NCBI GenBank assembly: GCA_902493855.1 | Contig: CABUQV010000005.1 | Span: 1 to 64,000 of the forward strand | Length of the DNA: 64,000 nt | Direction: 5' to 3' | Source: an uncultured Collinsella sp. | Lineage (GTDB): Bacteria; Actinomycetota; Coriobacteriia; Coriobacteriales; Coriobacteriaceae | Translations under genes and position numbers: made by a program | Shown here: positions 16,193 to 25,055 of the stretch, piece by piece | Position numbering within the stretch: position 1 is the stretch's first letter | Layout: each line of letters starts with the position of its first letter | The notes under the pieces: generated by a model | The model's database searches: none | The model's input: the letters and a program-made list of their open reading frames with translations, nothing else | What the model was told of the DNA's origin: nothing

Positions 16193-17155
16193 ATGCACGC
16201 AACTGATTTTGGTCGCACGCTCATCATCGCCAACCCCACCGCCCAGTCGGGTGCGGCGCGCGAAGTCGCTGAGCGCCTGCAGCGCTTTTTGGACATGACT
16301 GCACGCGCATCCCAGTTTGACCTGGTGCTGACCGAGCGCATGGGACACGCCAAGGAGCTGGCCGCCCAGGCTCAGGGCTATCGCACCGTTATCGCGCTTG
16401 GCGGTGACGGCGTAATCCACGAGGTCGTCAACGGGCTTATGACGCAAAAGGAGGACGCACGCCCCGCTCTTGCCGTCCTGCCCGTGGGCTCCGGCAACGA
16501 TTTTGCCCAGACGCTCGGCATCGACGATTTCTCCGGCAAAGATTTTGGCGCGCTGCTCACCTGCGAGCTGCAGCGTCAGGACATCGGGCGCATTCGCTCG
16601 TGGAGCCCTGCGAGCGGCAGCGGCGAGGCTGCCGTTGAGTACTACGATCAGACGCTTTCGGTCGGCATCGATGCCGCCATTGGCCTGGGCACCACCGAGC
16701 TGCGCAAAAAGACCGGCTTGACGGGCGCTCCGCTCTACACCCTCTCGGGACTTGAGCAGTTTGGTCTGCGCTACCGCAACTACCCCATGACCATCAGCTT
16801 TGATGGCGCGCCCGCCGAGCGCGTGCGCGCGATTATCATGGCCATCCAGCTGGGACCCACCTATGGTTCGGGCTATCGCATCTGTCCCGACGCCGACCCC
16901 TGCGACGGCATGCTCGACGTCTGCTACGCCTGCGGCCCCGTCCCTCGCGCGGTAGCCCTGCCTATGTTCCTTTCGGCCAAGGACGGCCACCATACCAAGT
17001 TGCCGCCGGTTCGCATGCGTCGTTGCCGTCACGCCGCGCTCACCTTTGAGGAGCCCGACTACCCCATTCAGGCCGACGGCGAGCCCATCGTCGCCTCGCG
17101 CATCGAGGTCGACGTCCTCGGCGGAGCCCTCCACGTCTGGCGCCCCACCCGCTAA
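16193..17155 (+). CDS. diacylglycerol kinase family lipid kinase (YegS/DagK type)
   Basis: A 320-residue soluble lipid kinase. It has IANPTAQSGAA at the start of the fold, the nucleotide loop ALGGDGVIHEVVNGL, and LPVGSGNDFAQTLG. It phosphorylates a lipid such as diacylglycerol, recycling it into phospholipid synthesis. ATG 16193 with AGGAG seven bases upstream is preferred to an in-frame GTG at 16121. It lies 88 bases after the channel gene and may share its transcript. Confidence 0.88.
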   Translation: MHATDFGRTLIIANPTAQSGAAREVAERLQRFLDMTARASQFDLVLTERMGHAKELAAQAQGYRTVIALGGDGVIHEVVNGLMTQKEDARPALAVLPVGSGNDFAQTLGIDDFSGKDFGALLTCELQRQDIGRIRSWSPASGSGEAAVEYYDQTLSVGIDAAIGLGTTELRKKTGLTGAPLYTLSGLEQFGLRYRNYPMTISFDGAPAERVRAIIMAIQLGPTYGSGYRICPDADPCDGMLDVCYACGPVPRAVALPMFLSAKDGHHTKLPPVRMRRCRHAALTFEEPDYPIQADGEPIVASRIEVDVLGGALHVWRPTR

Positions 17156-17162
17156 CCCCACC

Positions 17163-17233
17163 TAAGTTGCGGTGAAATAGGGACTGTTTATGCATCTAAA
17201 GCCTAAAAACATCCCCTATTTCACCGCAACTTA
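17163..17233. repeat. TTGCGGTGAAATA inverted-repeat element, full copy
   Basis: Arms TAAGTTGCGGTGAAATAGGG and its complement enclose a loop of about 30 bases. It lies between convergent genes and could act as a bidirectional terminator. Related copies are at 25834, 38134 and 39074, and a half copy at 125. Confidence 0.85.
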
Positions 17234-17241
17234 TGAGGAGG

Positions 17242-17622
17242 CTATTCGTCGCTGCCCGGCTTGCGTCGGTTGGCTTTTTTAATCGCGTTGAAGTGCTTGT
17301 CATTAAGCCTGCGCTGGCGAGAGCGCTGAGGCACCTTGGTCTTTACGCGTCGACGCGGTGGACGCCCGCGACGCTCAAGCTCAGCGCGCAGCTTACGCAG
17401 GCAGCTCGCGCGATTCTGAAACTGGCTGCGGCTCTCACGCGCCGTCACGACAATCCCCGTGGGCCCATGTTTCATGCGCACCGCAGAGTCCGTCGTGTTC
17501 ACGCCCTGCCCGCCCGGACCCGTCGCGCGAAACACCTGTACCTCGCAATCGTGCGCCAGCTCCTCGACCGACATCTCGGCATAGCGCGCATACTCACGCC
17601 ATCCCATCTTGTTCTCATCCAT
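17242..17622 (-). CDS. peptide chain release factor-like protein (RF-1 GGQ domain)
   Basis: A 126-residue protein consisting of the peptidyl-tRNA hydrolysis domain of class I release factors. [18 protein letters not shown] carries the catalytic GGQ. The C-terminus is basic and Arg/Lys-rich, as in the ArfB/YaeJ and related rescue factors that free stalled ribosomes. No codon-recognition domain is present. ATG 17622 follows GGGGAGG; upstream codons run through a terminator hairpin and are excluded. Whether it acts on stalled or damaged ribosomes is inferred from the family. Confidence 0.88.
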   Translation of the reverse strand: MDENKMGWREYARYAEMSVEELAHDCEVQVFRATGPGGQGVNTTDSAVRMKHGPTGIVVTARESRSQFQNRASCLRKLRAELERRGRPPRRRVKTKVPQRSRQRRLNDKHFNAIKKANRRKPGSDE

Positions 17623-17647
17623 ATCAGCACCTCCCCTCATACAAAAA

Positions 17648-17678
17648 ATGTGACAAAGGGACAGTCCCTTTGTCACAT
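17648..17678 (-). terminator. terminator of xpt; perfect repeat hairpin
   Basis: ATGTGACAAAGGGAC and its complement form a near-continuous 14-bp stem with almost no loop. On the minus strand it is followed by TTTTTTGT, 28 bases after the xpt stop. Confidence 0.8.
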
Positions 17679-17705
17679 CGCATACCAATCGCTTGTGTTG
17701 CGCGC

Positions 17706-18284
17706 TTAGGCGAAGGTGATCTCGCCGTTCTCGCAGTCCATATCGGCGATACGGGCCAGGCTCTCAACGCGGAAGCCGCGCTGACGGAGCTTATCGCCGC
17801 CGCCCTGGAAGCCCTTCTCCACGGCAATACCGATGCCGGCAACCTCGGCGCCCGCAGCCTCGCAGATCTTGATGAGACCCTCAAGCGCACAGCCGTTAGC
17901 CAAGAAGTCGTCGATGATCAGAACCTTGTCGCCCTCGGACAGGAAGCGCTTACCTACAATGACCGGGTACTCCTTCTGCTTGGTGAAGGAGTAGATGGTC
18001 GTGGCATACTGCTCGCCATCGAGGTTGATGGACTGCGCCTTCTTGGCAAAGACCACCGGCACGCCGCCAAAATGCTGAGCTGCGATGCAGGCCATGCCAA
18101 TGCCCGAAGCCTCAATCGTCAGGATCTTGTTGATCTCGACACCCTCGAACAGACGGGCCCACTCGGCACCCATGTGGTCGAACAGCTCAACGTCGCACTG
18201 GTGGTTGAGAAAGGCATCAACCTTAAGGACGTTACCGGCCTTTACGATGCCGTCATGGCGAATACGATCCTCAAGCTCCTGCAT
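17706..18284 (-). CDS. xpt: xanthine phosphoribosyltransferase
   Basis: A 192-residue purine salvage enzyme converting xanthine and PRPP to XMP. It has the PRPP-binding block [17 protein letters not shown] and the [12 protein letters not shown] segment typical of Xpt. The length is that of the Bacillus enzyme. ATG 18284 has GAAGGGG upstream. I looked for a purine riboswitch between this gene and the exporter upstream and saw none. Confidence 0.93.
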   Translation of the reverse strand: MQELEDRIRHDGIVKAGNVLKVDAFLNHQCDVELFDHMGAEWARLFEGVEINKILTIEASGIGMACIAAQHFGGVPVVFAKKAQSINLDGEQYATTIYSFTKQKEYPVIVGKRFLSEGDKVLIIDDFLANGCALEGLIKICEAAGAEVAGIGIAVEKGFQGGGDKLRQRGFRVESLARIADMDCENGEITFA

Positions 18285-18441
18285 GGCGCAACCCCTTCTC
18301 ACGGCAACGATACCGCGCGATTAATAAACGTTGTTCGATAGTCTACCACGGACCGACCCCCGCCCGCCCCACAAGCCGCATCGCACCACAAACCAGTCTT
18401 TTTGGGACGGCGCGAATCGTGGCAGTCAGCCTCCCAACACG

Positions 18442-19746
18442 CTAATGGCGGGCGCGCATCTTCACCAAACGCACTATGGCAAGCGCAAAGCCCACAGCGG
18501 CCACAGCCATGAGTACGTAGAACACCGAGCGAAAGCCGAATAGGAATACATCCGGACGGCCTGCAACAAAACTGGTCACGGCCTCGCCCATCGCCACGCT
18601 CATCTGCCCATACAGGACATGCGACGCCGCCGTAATGCCGAGTGCCATGCCGGCGTAGCGCGCCAGGCTGCCCAGGCTGCCCGCAAAGCCGAGCGCTTCG
18701 CGCGGAGCTGACCCCATATACAGCGAGTTGTTGGGGCTCTGGAAAATCGACGTGCCACACGACATAAACGCAACGCAGCACACGATCACAGGGATAGAAG
18801 AGTGCTCGTCGAGCGTGCTTACCGCAAAGAGACCGCACACGTACACGCCCAGGCCGACCGCCGTGGGGCCCTCGCAGCCAACACGGTCCGAAACCGTACC
18901 CGAAAGCGGTCCGATAAAGGCATTCACCATCGGCAGCGCCAAAAAGAGCAATCCGGAAATGTCGGAACCAAAGCCATGGGCGTCCTGAAAATAGAACGGC
19001 AGGATAAACTCAGATGCGCCAATACCAACAAACACGATGAGCATGCAGGCAAGGTTGATGGTGAAGGCCGAATTTGCAAAGCAGCGACGAGCAGCCTCGA
19101 TCAGGGACATGGGGCGTTCGCCGGCCTCTGGCTTAACGTGCGGCAGCGTGTAGAGCCCCACGATAAACGAGATTACGCCGATGGGCAGGTTGATGAGGAA
19201 GATGCTCTCCCAGGGAAAGCTTGCCACCAGCATGCCGCCGAGCACGGGGCCGCACATCATGCCGAGGGCCACGAAGGTCGCGAGAATACCCATGGCACGG
19301 CCTCGTTCGCGCGCCGGAAACGACTCGGTGATGATACCCATGTTGTTAGCCATGGCCGCCGCGCAACCGACGCCCTGAACAATGCGCGCCAGGATAAGAA
19401 CCTCGAGCGAGGCCGAAAGGCCGCACAGCAGCGAACCGACCGAAAAGACGATGACGCCCAACTGAAACACATTCACCTTGCCGCGCACGTCGCCCAGACG
19501 GCCAAACGGCAACATAGCCACGCAAGTCGCAAGCAGATACACCGAGCTTACCAGCTGAATGCGATCGAGGCCCACGCCCAGCTCCTTTTGCATCACGGGC
19601 AGCGCCACGGTCACGACGGTCGAATCCAGACACACCATAAACGTCATGATGAGCACGGTAAACAGAATCGCCCACTTGTTCTTGCCATGGGTGTCGCCCT
19701 CTAGGGCAATGTGCTCGCGGCGCAGCTGCTCTGCGGTTTTCTCCAT
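18442..19746 (-). CDS. MFS transporter, drug:H+ antiporter (DHA2/EmrB-like)
   Basis: A 434-residue membrane protein. It has MTFMVCLDSTVVTVALPVMQ in the first helix, the motif A-like GRLGDVRGKV loop, LARIVQGVGCA, and PVLGGMLVASFPWESIF, all typical of the DHA2 group. The total hydrophobic segments suggest 12 to 14 helices. ATG 19746 has GAAAGG at good distance; another ATG two codons upstream overlaps that site. Likely exports a small toxic compound; the substrate is not predictable. Confidence 0.87.
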   Translation of the reverse strand: MEKTAEQLRREHIALEGDTHGKNKWAILFTVLIMTFMVCLDSTVVTVALPVMQKELGVGLDRIQLVSSVYLLATCVAMLPFGRLGDVRGKVNVFQLGVIVFSVGSLLCGLSASLEVLILARIVQGVGCAAAMANNMGIITESFPARERGRAMGILATFVALGMMCGPVLGGMLVASFPWESIFLINLPIGVISFIVGLYTLPHVKPEAGERPMSLIEAARRCFANSAFTINLACMLIVFVGIGASEFILPFYFQDAHGFGSDISGLLFLALPMVNAFIGPLSGTVSDRVGCEGPTAVGLGVYVCGLFAVSTLDEHSSIPVIVCCVAFMSCGTSIFQSPNNSLYMGSAPREALGFAGSLGSLARYAGMALGITAASHVLYGQMSVAMGEAVTSFVAGRPDVFLFGFRSVFYVLMAVAAVGFALAIVRLVKMRARH

Positions 19747-19777
19747 ATCCATCCTTTCGAGTGGCCCAACGCAAAAA

Positions 19778-19819
19778 CGGGGCCCCAATCGCCTGTAAAC
19801 AGTCGCGATTGGGGTCCCG
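19778..19819 (-). terminator. terminator of metY
   Basis: CGGGGCCCCAATCGC pairs with GCGATTGGGGTCCCG. On the minus strand it is followed by TTTTTGCG. Confidence 0.8.
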
Positions 19820-19887
19820 CCTACGGAATCGGAACTAAAGGTCGCCGAAGCTTTCTGCCAGCATCGGCGCCTTATGCGAACGCTAGC

Positions 19888-21171
19888 CTAGCACTGCTCG
19901 AGCGCCTGCTCAAGGTCGGCAATCAGATCGGCCGTGTCCTCGAGGCCGCACGACAGGCGCACCATGTCGGCGGAGATACCGCAGGCGATGAGTTCCTCGT
20001 CGTTCATCTGGCGATGCGTAGCGTTAGCAGGATGCAGGCAGCAAGTGCGGGCGTCGGCAACGTGCGTGGCGATCTGGGCGAGCTTGAGGCTCTTCATAAA
20101 GGTCTCGGCCGCCGCGCGACCACCGTTAAAGCCAAAGCTCACAACGCCGCAGGTACCGTTGGGCATGTACTTCTGAGCGATGTCATAGTACTTATCGCCC
20201 TCCAGGCCCGGATAGCTCACGAAGCGCACCTTGGGATGGCTCTGCAGGAACTTGGCAACGGCCAGGCCGTTCTCGCAATGACGCGGCATGCGCACATGCA
20301 GGCTCTCGAGCGAGCTGTTCAGGAAGAAGGCCGCCTGCGGATTCTGCATAGGACCAAGATCGCGCATGAGCTGAGCGGTTGCCTTGGTAATGAAGGCACC
20401 CTCGCGACCAAACTTCTCGGCATAGGTCACGCCGTGGTAGCTCTCATCGGGCGTGGTAAGACCCGGGAACTTGTCCGCATGAGCCATCCAGTCAAACTGG
20501 CCGTGGTCAACGATCACGCCGCCCAGGTAGGCAGCATGTCCATCCATGTACTTGGTGGTGGAGTGCGTAACGATGTCGGCACCCCACTCAAAGGGACGGC
20601 ACATCACGGGCGTCGGGAAGGTGTTGTCGACCATCAGCGGCACGCCGTGGTCATGTGCGGCCTTGGCAAAGCGCTCAATATCGAGCACGGCAAGGGCGGG
20701 GTTGGCAATCGTCTCGCCAAAGACGAGCTTGGTATTGGGCTCAAAGGCTGCCTCGAGCTCCTCATCGGTGCAGTCGGGGGCGACGAACGTGCAGGTCAGA
20801 CCCATGCGCTCCATGGTGTGGGCGAGCAGGTTATACGTACCGCCGTAAATGGCAGAGCTAGCGACCACATGATCGCCGGCACCGGCCACGTTAAAGATCG
20901 CGAGGAAGTTCGCAGCCATGCCCGAGCTCGTGAGCATCGCAGCGGTACCGCCCTCCATCTCGCAGATCTTGGCGGCAACCAGATCGCACGTGGGGTTCTG
21001 CAGGCGGCTGTAGAAGTAGCCCGACTCCTCCAGGTCAAACAGCTTGCCCATATGCTCCGACGTGTCGTACTTCCACGTGGTGGACTGGTAGATGGGCACC
21101 TGGCGCGGCTCGGCATCTCCCGGGTGATAGCCGCCCTGAACGCATGTGGTACCGATGGTCTGCTCGCTCAT
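19888..21171 (-). CDS. metY: O-acetylhomoserine aminocarboxypropyltransferase (sulfhydrylase)
   Basis: A 427-residue PLP enzyme of the Cys/Met metabolism family that makes homocysteine from O-acetylhomoserine and sulfide. It has YQSTTWKYDTSEHMGKLF, YSRLQNPTCD, MLTSSGMAA and the lysine motif THSTTKYMDGHAA. The long insertion after that lysine and a length above 420 residues separate MetY from cystathionine synthases (about 380). It begins MSEQTIGTTCVQGGYHPG. It is a single-gene unit with its own terminator. Confidence 0.92.
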   Translation of the reverse strand: MSEQTIGTTCVQGGYHPGDAEPRQVPIYQSTTWKYDTSEHMGKLFDLEESGYFYSRLQNPTCDLVAAKICEMEGGTAAMLTSSGMAANFLAIFNVAGAGDHVVASSAIYGGTYNLLAHTMERMGLTCTFVAPDCTDEELEAAFEPNTKLVFGETIANPALAVLDIERFAKAAHDHGVPLMVDNTFPTPVMCRPFEWGADIVTHSTTKYMDGHAAYLGGVIVDHGQFDWMAHADKFPGLTTPDESYHGVTYAEKFGREGAFITKATAQLMRDLGPMQNPQAAFFLNSSLESLHVRMPRHCENGLAVAKFLQSHPKVRFVSYPGLEGDKYYDIAQKYMPNGTCGVVSFGFNGGRAAAETFMKSLKLAQIATHVADARTCCLHPANATHRQMNDEELIACGISADMVRLSCGLEDTADLIADLEQALEQC

Positions 21172-21258
21172 ATCTAGCTCCCTTGCCTGGGTTACGTTTT
21201 ATTCGGTTCACGATACCGCTACCCCGCACCCCTCTCAACCCATACCCAAGGTAGGTTA

Positions 21259-21288
21259 TGGGACAAATTGATCAGGGTATTTATCTCA
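21259..21288. repeat. degenerate TGGGACAAAT inverted repeat
   Basis: TGGGACAAAT faces ATTTATCTCA (complement TGAGATAAAT), differing by transitions. A perfect relative with the same arm and similar loop start is at 33723-33753. Confidence 0.4.
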
Positions 21289-21400
21289 AGCTTTGGGCAT
21301 TTGCTCGATAGATAAAAACGAGGCATGCATGAAGCTCTCGATGATTACATGCCCCGTCACGGGTACCATAGGCGGGTACACCGTGACCAAGGAGACAACG

Positions 21401-21847
21401 ATGAAGCAAATCGATACGGCCCAGCTCGACATCACCGCCTGTCAGGCTCAAGCTGCCGAATATCACGCCCGTGGCTTTAACTGCGCCCAGGCCGTCGCCT
21501 GCACGCTCGCGCCCGCTGTCGGGCTCGACCCCCAGGTCGCCTTTACCCTCACCGAGGGCTTTGGCGCCGGCATGGGCGGCATGACCGAAACCTGCGGCGC
21601 CATCTCGGGCGCCGTGGCCATCATGGGCTTTGTAATGAGCGACGGCATGGAAAACCCCAAGACCAAGGGCCAGACCTACAAGCTGTCGCGCGAAATCGCC
21701 AAGCGCTTTGGCGAGAAGAACACGACGACCGTCTGCGGCACGCTCAAGGGTATCGGATCGGACAAGGGTCCGCTTCGCAGCTGCCCCGGCTGCATCGACG
21801 ATGCCATCGAGATCGCCTGCGATGTGCTAAAGCAGCTCGCCGAGTAA
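21401..21847 (+). CDS. C_GCAxxG_C_C family protein
   Basis: A 148-residue cysteine-rich protein. It contains GFNCAQAV, FGAGMGGMTETCGAISGAV, a VCG and a C-terminal LRSCPGCIDDA, the cysteine pattern that defines the C_GCAxxG_C_C (redox-active protein) family. Such proteins are thought to bind a metal or do redox work, but no activity is proven. ATG 21401 has AAGGAG at good distance. An in-frame ATG at 21329 with GAGG is an alternative start that would add 24 residues. Confidence 0.8.
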   Translation: MKQIDTAQLDITACQAQAAEYHARGFNCAQAVACTLAPAVGLDPQVAFTLTEGFGAGMGGMTETCGAISGAVAIMGFVMSDGMENPKTKGQTYKLSREIAKRFGEKNTTTVCGTLKGIGSDKGPLRSCPGCIDDAIEIACDVLKQLAE

Positions 21848-21865
21848 TCGACAGCAACAGTAAAA

Positions 21866-21912
21866 CGACGGCCGGCGCGCTTTGGATCCATCCAAAAGCA
21901 CGCCGGCCGTCG
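21866..21912. terminator. bidirectional terminator
   Basis: CGACGGCCGGCG pairs with CGCCGGCCGTCG at the outer end, with further pairing CTTTGG/CCAAAAG inside. It lies between convergent genes. Confidence 0.75.
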
Positions 21913-21915
21913 CCG

Positions 21916-22554
21916 TTAGAACTCGGCAAATTCGGGAGCTCCGACCTCAATCTCCTCACGCCCCGCCATAAGCTCGCGCATCTTAGCGCAAAACGGCTCC
22001 TGCTCCCCCGCCTTAAACACCAAATGAAGTGTCACGGCATCCGCGTAATCGGTATCCGAAACCTTGGCACCCGAATCCTGCGCCAAACGAAGCACCTGCT
22101 CGTACTGCGGATAGGCCACATGCACGTCAACCGGCACGACGCTTGTCATCTCAACGATCTGCCCGGCCTCCTGAGCCGCGGCCACCGCCGCCTGCGTCGC
22201 CGCGGTATAGGCGCGTACCAAGCCACCAGGCCCCAACAGCGTGCCACCAAAATAGCGCGTCACTACGCAGCAAACATTTTTGAGCCCCGCGCCGCGCAAC
22301 ACCTCGAGCGTCGGCATACCGCTCGTGCGGCTCGGCTCACCATCATCGCTCTGGCGCTCGCGTCCATCGACCAAAATCCACGCGGGAACATTGTGTCGAG
22401 CGTCGTAATGACGTTTGCGAACCATCTCGATAAAGGCATTCGCCTCATCCTCGGACTCAATATGGACCAGCTGGGCAATAAACCGGCTCTTGCGGTCCAC
22501 AAACTCGCCCGAAGCCTCAATATTCGATTGCAGAGTAAAATAGCTGTCCAACAA
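21916..22554 (-). CDS. YigZ/IMPACT family protein
   Basis: A 212-residue protein with the UPF0029 (Impact N-terminal) fold. SRFIAQLVHIESEDEA, the DDGEPSRTSGMP motif, VVTRYFGGTLLGPGGLVRAY and a C-terminal DUF1949-like half are all present. The family is linked to translation control in eukaryotes, while the bacterial role is unclear. The start is a TTG (22554, or 22551) after GAGGGG. No ATG is available in a sensible place. Confidence 0.87.
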   Translation of the reverse strand: MLDSYFTLQSNIEASGEFVDRKSRFIAQLVHIESEDEANAFIEMVRKRHYDARHNVPAWILVDGRERQSDDGEPSRTSGMPTLEVLRGAGLKNVCCVVTRYFGGTLLGPGGLVRAYTAATQAAVAAAQEAGQIVEMTSVVPVDVHVAYPQYEQVLRLAQDSGAKVSDTDYADAVTLHLVFKAGEQEPFCAKMRELMAGREEIEVGAPEFAEF

Positions 22555-22666
22555 AGCCCCTCAACAACAAGCAAAGCAACAAACAGCCTCAATAATACGG
22601 CAAAGGCAGTACCATTGCCCTCGCCAACAAGAACGGAAACGCCAATGATGCCGTCGCCAACAGCGA

Positions 22667-22764
22667 GACGGCGTCAGCTGAGTCGATTTGGCCCGAAAGA
22701 GGAGGGAGCACGCCTTATGGCGGCGACCGACGAATGAGCGCCAAATCGGCCAGCTGACGCCGTC
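22667..22764. repeat. structured intergenic element, copy C
   Basis: Outer stem GACGGCGTCAGCTG with its complement; inner stem CGATTTGGC/GCCAAATCG; central hairpin CGCC-TTAT-GGCG flanked by GAAAGAGGAG and CGACGAATGA. It has the same plan as copies A and B with new stem sequences, and lies in tandem with copy D. Confidence 0.75.
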
Positions 22765-22768
22765 GAAA

Positions 22769-22873
22769 GCGAGAACCCGTCAGCGCGAGCAAGGTGCCTT
22801 GAAAGACGAGGGCATTGACCTTATGGTCATGCCCGAAGGCTTGAAAGGCAGATTGCCGCGCTGACGGGTTCGC
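22769..22873. repeat. structured intergenic element, copy D
   Basis: Outer stem GAACCCGTCAGCGCG with its complement; inner stem TGCCTT/AAGGCA; central hairpin GGCAT.GACC-TTAT-GGTC.TGCC flanked by GAAAGACGAG and CGAAGGCTTGA. It lies 14 bases beyond the 3' end of RNase P RNA. Confidence 0.75.
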
Positions 22874-22887
22874 AGCGTCAACAAAGT

Positions 22888-23250
22888 GCTGAGTGGGCCT
22901 GTAAGCCGGGTTCTGTCGTGAACGGTCATTTATCTTGTCTGCACGTTACCGTGCAGCTCCACGCACGCTACCCGAACGCGGACCGGGCCGGCCCATAGCG
23001 TTCCTATTCGCGCTTGCTCCGGATGGGGCTTGCCAAGCCGCCGTGTTGCCACGACGCTGGTGGTCTCTTACACCACCGTTTCAGCTTTTCCCTTTACGCC
23101 TTGCGGCGCAGGTGGGAGTCTTCTTTTCTGCGGCGCTTTCCGTCGGATCACTCCGCCCGGCCGTTAGCCGGCATCCCGCCCTCTGGAGCCCGGACTTTCC
23201 TCACGCGTGCTGCAAGCAGCACATCGCGCGACCGTCTGGCCCACTCAGCA
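22888..23250 (-). ncRNA. rnpB: RNase P RNA (bacterial class A)
   Basis: The minus strand has the conserved GAGGAAAGTCCGGGCTC near the 5' end and the closing ACAGAACCCGGCTTACAG near the 3' end. P1 is formed by CTGAGTGGGCC at the start and GGCCCACTCAG at the end. Length about 363 nt. This is the catalytic RNA that matures tRNA 5' ends. Confidence 0.95.
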
Positions 23251-23257
23251 GTGCAAG

Positions 23258-23284
23258 AGTGTAGCACACCGTTGCCGCAGGCAA
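23258..23284 (-). promoter_or_regulatory. promoter of rnpB
   Basis: The minus strand has TTGCCT (23279-23284), a 15-base spacer and TACACT (23258-23263), seven bases before the RNA start. The spacer is short, so the -35 box is less sure than the -10. Confidence 0.5.
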
Positions 23285-23413
23285 TGGCACAACACAAGCG
23301 TTCGACACGATAAACCAAGAACCACGCCATGCAGTACAATAGGGTTGTCGATGGGCAACGTCGTCAGTCGAGACGCGACCGCGCTCCGCACCCCTCCGTC
23401 TACTCGGTGTGTT

Positions 23414-23435
23414 CCCGCCTCCTCCCCGAGGCGGG
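23414..23435. other. isolated hairpin in the rnpB-rpsA gap
   Basis: CCCGCCTC-CTCCCC-GAGGCGGG is a perfect 8-bp stem. On the plus strand it is followed after seven bases by CATTTTTC, so it could end a plus-strand transcript. No gene or conserved RNA is evident in the remaining gap 23290-23515. Confidence 0.35.
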
Positions 23436-23516
23436 ATGTCGGCATTTTTCATGCACCGACAACCAAATAGCCTGTGGACAGCATGGGCAGCATCGTGCAT
23501 CTCGACACCAAATGCA

Positions 23517-23549
23517 AAAAGGGACCCGTCCATTACGGACGGATCCCTT
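23517..23549 (-). terminator. terminator of rpsA
   Basis: AAGGGATCCGTCC-GTAAT-GGACGGGTCCCTT followed by TTTGC on the minus strand, 25 bases past the rpsA stop. Confidence 0.85.
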
Positions 23550-23573
23550 AAAACAAGTGATCGTCAAACCGAT

Positions 23574-24740
23574 TTACTCGGCGTCGGTCTCCTCGTCCTT
23601 CTTCTCGGAAGGAAGCGGGGTAACCTCGATCTCGACGCCCAGAGTCTCAGCAGCGGACTTCATGGACAGGGAGATACGACGACGGTCGAGGTCGATCTCC
23701 ATGACCTTGACCTGAACCTTGTCGCCCACGTGGGTGACCTGAGAAGGCTGATCGACGTGCTTGTTGGCCATCTCGGAGATGTGCACCAGGCCCTCGATGC
23801 CCTCGCCCAGGTCGACGAAAGCGCCGAACGGGACAAGCTTGGTCACAGTGCCCTCGACAATAGCGCCGACGGGGTACTTCTTGACCAGTGCGCGCCACGG
23901 ATCCTCGGTGGTCTGCTTGAGACCCAGGGAGATGCGCTCGCGGTTGAGATCGACGTCGAGAACCTCGACCTCGACCTCCTGGCCGACCTTGACAACCTCG
24001 GAAGGATGGTTAACGTGGTTCCAAGAGAGCTCGGAGATGTGGATGAGGCCGTCGATACCGCCGAGGTCGACGAAGGCGCCGAAGTCGACGATGGAGGAAA
24101 CGGTGCCCTGGAGACGCATGCCAGACTTGAGCTTGGACAGGATCTCGGAGCGCTCGGCCTTACGGGACTCCTCGAGCACGACGCGACGGGAGAGGACAAC
24201 GTTGTTGCGGTTGCGGTCCATCTCGATGACGCGGGCCTCGATGCGGGTGCCCATGTAAGAGGTGAGGTCCTTGACGCGACGGAGGTCGACGAGGGAAGCA
24301 GGCAGGAAGCCACGCAGGCCGATGTCGAGGATCAGGCCGCCCTTGACAACCTCGATAACCTCGCCCTCGACGTTCTCGCCGGAGTTGAACTTCTCCTCGA
24401 TGCGGTTCCAAGCACGCTCGTACTCGGCACGCTTCTTGGACAGGACCAGACGACCGTCCTTGTCCTCCTTCTGGAGAACCAGAGCCTCGATGGGATCACC
24501 GAGTGCAACGATGTCTGCAGGGTTAGCGTCCTTGCGGATGGACAGCTCGCGGACCGGGATAACGCCCTCGGACTTGAATCCGATGTCAACGAGCACCTCG
24601 TCATGCTCGATCTTAACGACAGTGCCGTTAACGAGATCGCCCTCATCAAAGTCGGTAATCGTACCGTCGATGAGGTTGTTCATCTCCTCCTCGTTGACAT
24701 CGTCAAGAGAGAAAATGGACGAGTTCTGAATCTCACTCAA
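23574..24740 (-). CDS. rpsA: 30S ribosomal protein S1
   Basis: A 388-residue protein with four S1 RNA-binding repeats at about 30-100, 118-185, 205-273 and 290-358. The repeats show the FGAFVDLG..GLVHISE pattern. S1 holds mRNA on the small ribosomal subunit. Four repeats rather than six is usual for Actinobacteria and Firmicutes. The acidic tail EKKDEETDAE closes the protein. Codon use is that of a highly expressed gene. The 315-base gap upstream (24741-25055) separates it from a divergent HAD gene and shows no further gene. Confidence 0.93.
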   Translation of the reverse strand: MSEIQNSSIFSLDDVNEEEMNNLIDGTITDFDEGDLVNGTVVKIEHDEVLVDIGFKSEGVIPVRELSIRKDANPADIVALGDPIEALVLQKEDKDGRLVLSKKRAEYERAWNRIEEKFNSGENVEGEVIEVVKGGLILDIGLRGFLPASLVDLRRVKDLTSYMGTRIEARVIEMDRNRNNVVLSRRVVLEESRKAERSEILSKLKSGMRLQGTVSSIVDFGAFVDLGGIDGLIHISELSWNHVNHPSEVVKVGQEVEVEVLDVDLNRERISLGLKQTTEDPWRALVKKYPVGAIVEGTVTKLVPFGAFVDLGEGIEGLVHISEMANKHVDQPSQVTHVGDKVQVKVMEIDLDRRRISLSMKSAAETLGVEIEVTPLPSEKKDEETDAE

Positions 24741-25055
24741 AGGTGGACCCCTTTCGAACTACGGGGCCCCGATTGCTAGGACCTACAGAAGGGTGCGACA
24801 AGCACACAACGTTTAGGAACACTCGGGAGCCGACAGATACTAATGTGACGCTTATGCAATCACGTTCGTATAGGTTACGGGGAAATGAGTTCGATTTCAA
24901 GCGTGAACTGCGATTTTTTACTCGTGTGGAGACTTTTTCGTAATCTTATGAACACACGTCTCCGCAACTTGACGATAACCAGCCAGGCATTCGGCTTTGG
25001 GGTAAAGTATCCGGAGCCAACGATTCTAGATCGATTTTTCGAGAAAGGTGCCCGC

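Noticed and set aside
18285..18441. Possible purine riboswitch before xpt
   Set aside because: The conserved loop bases of the purine aptamer are not found.
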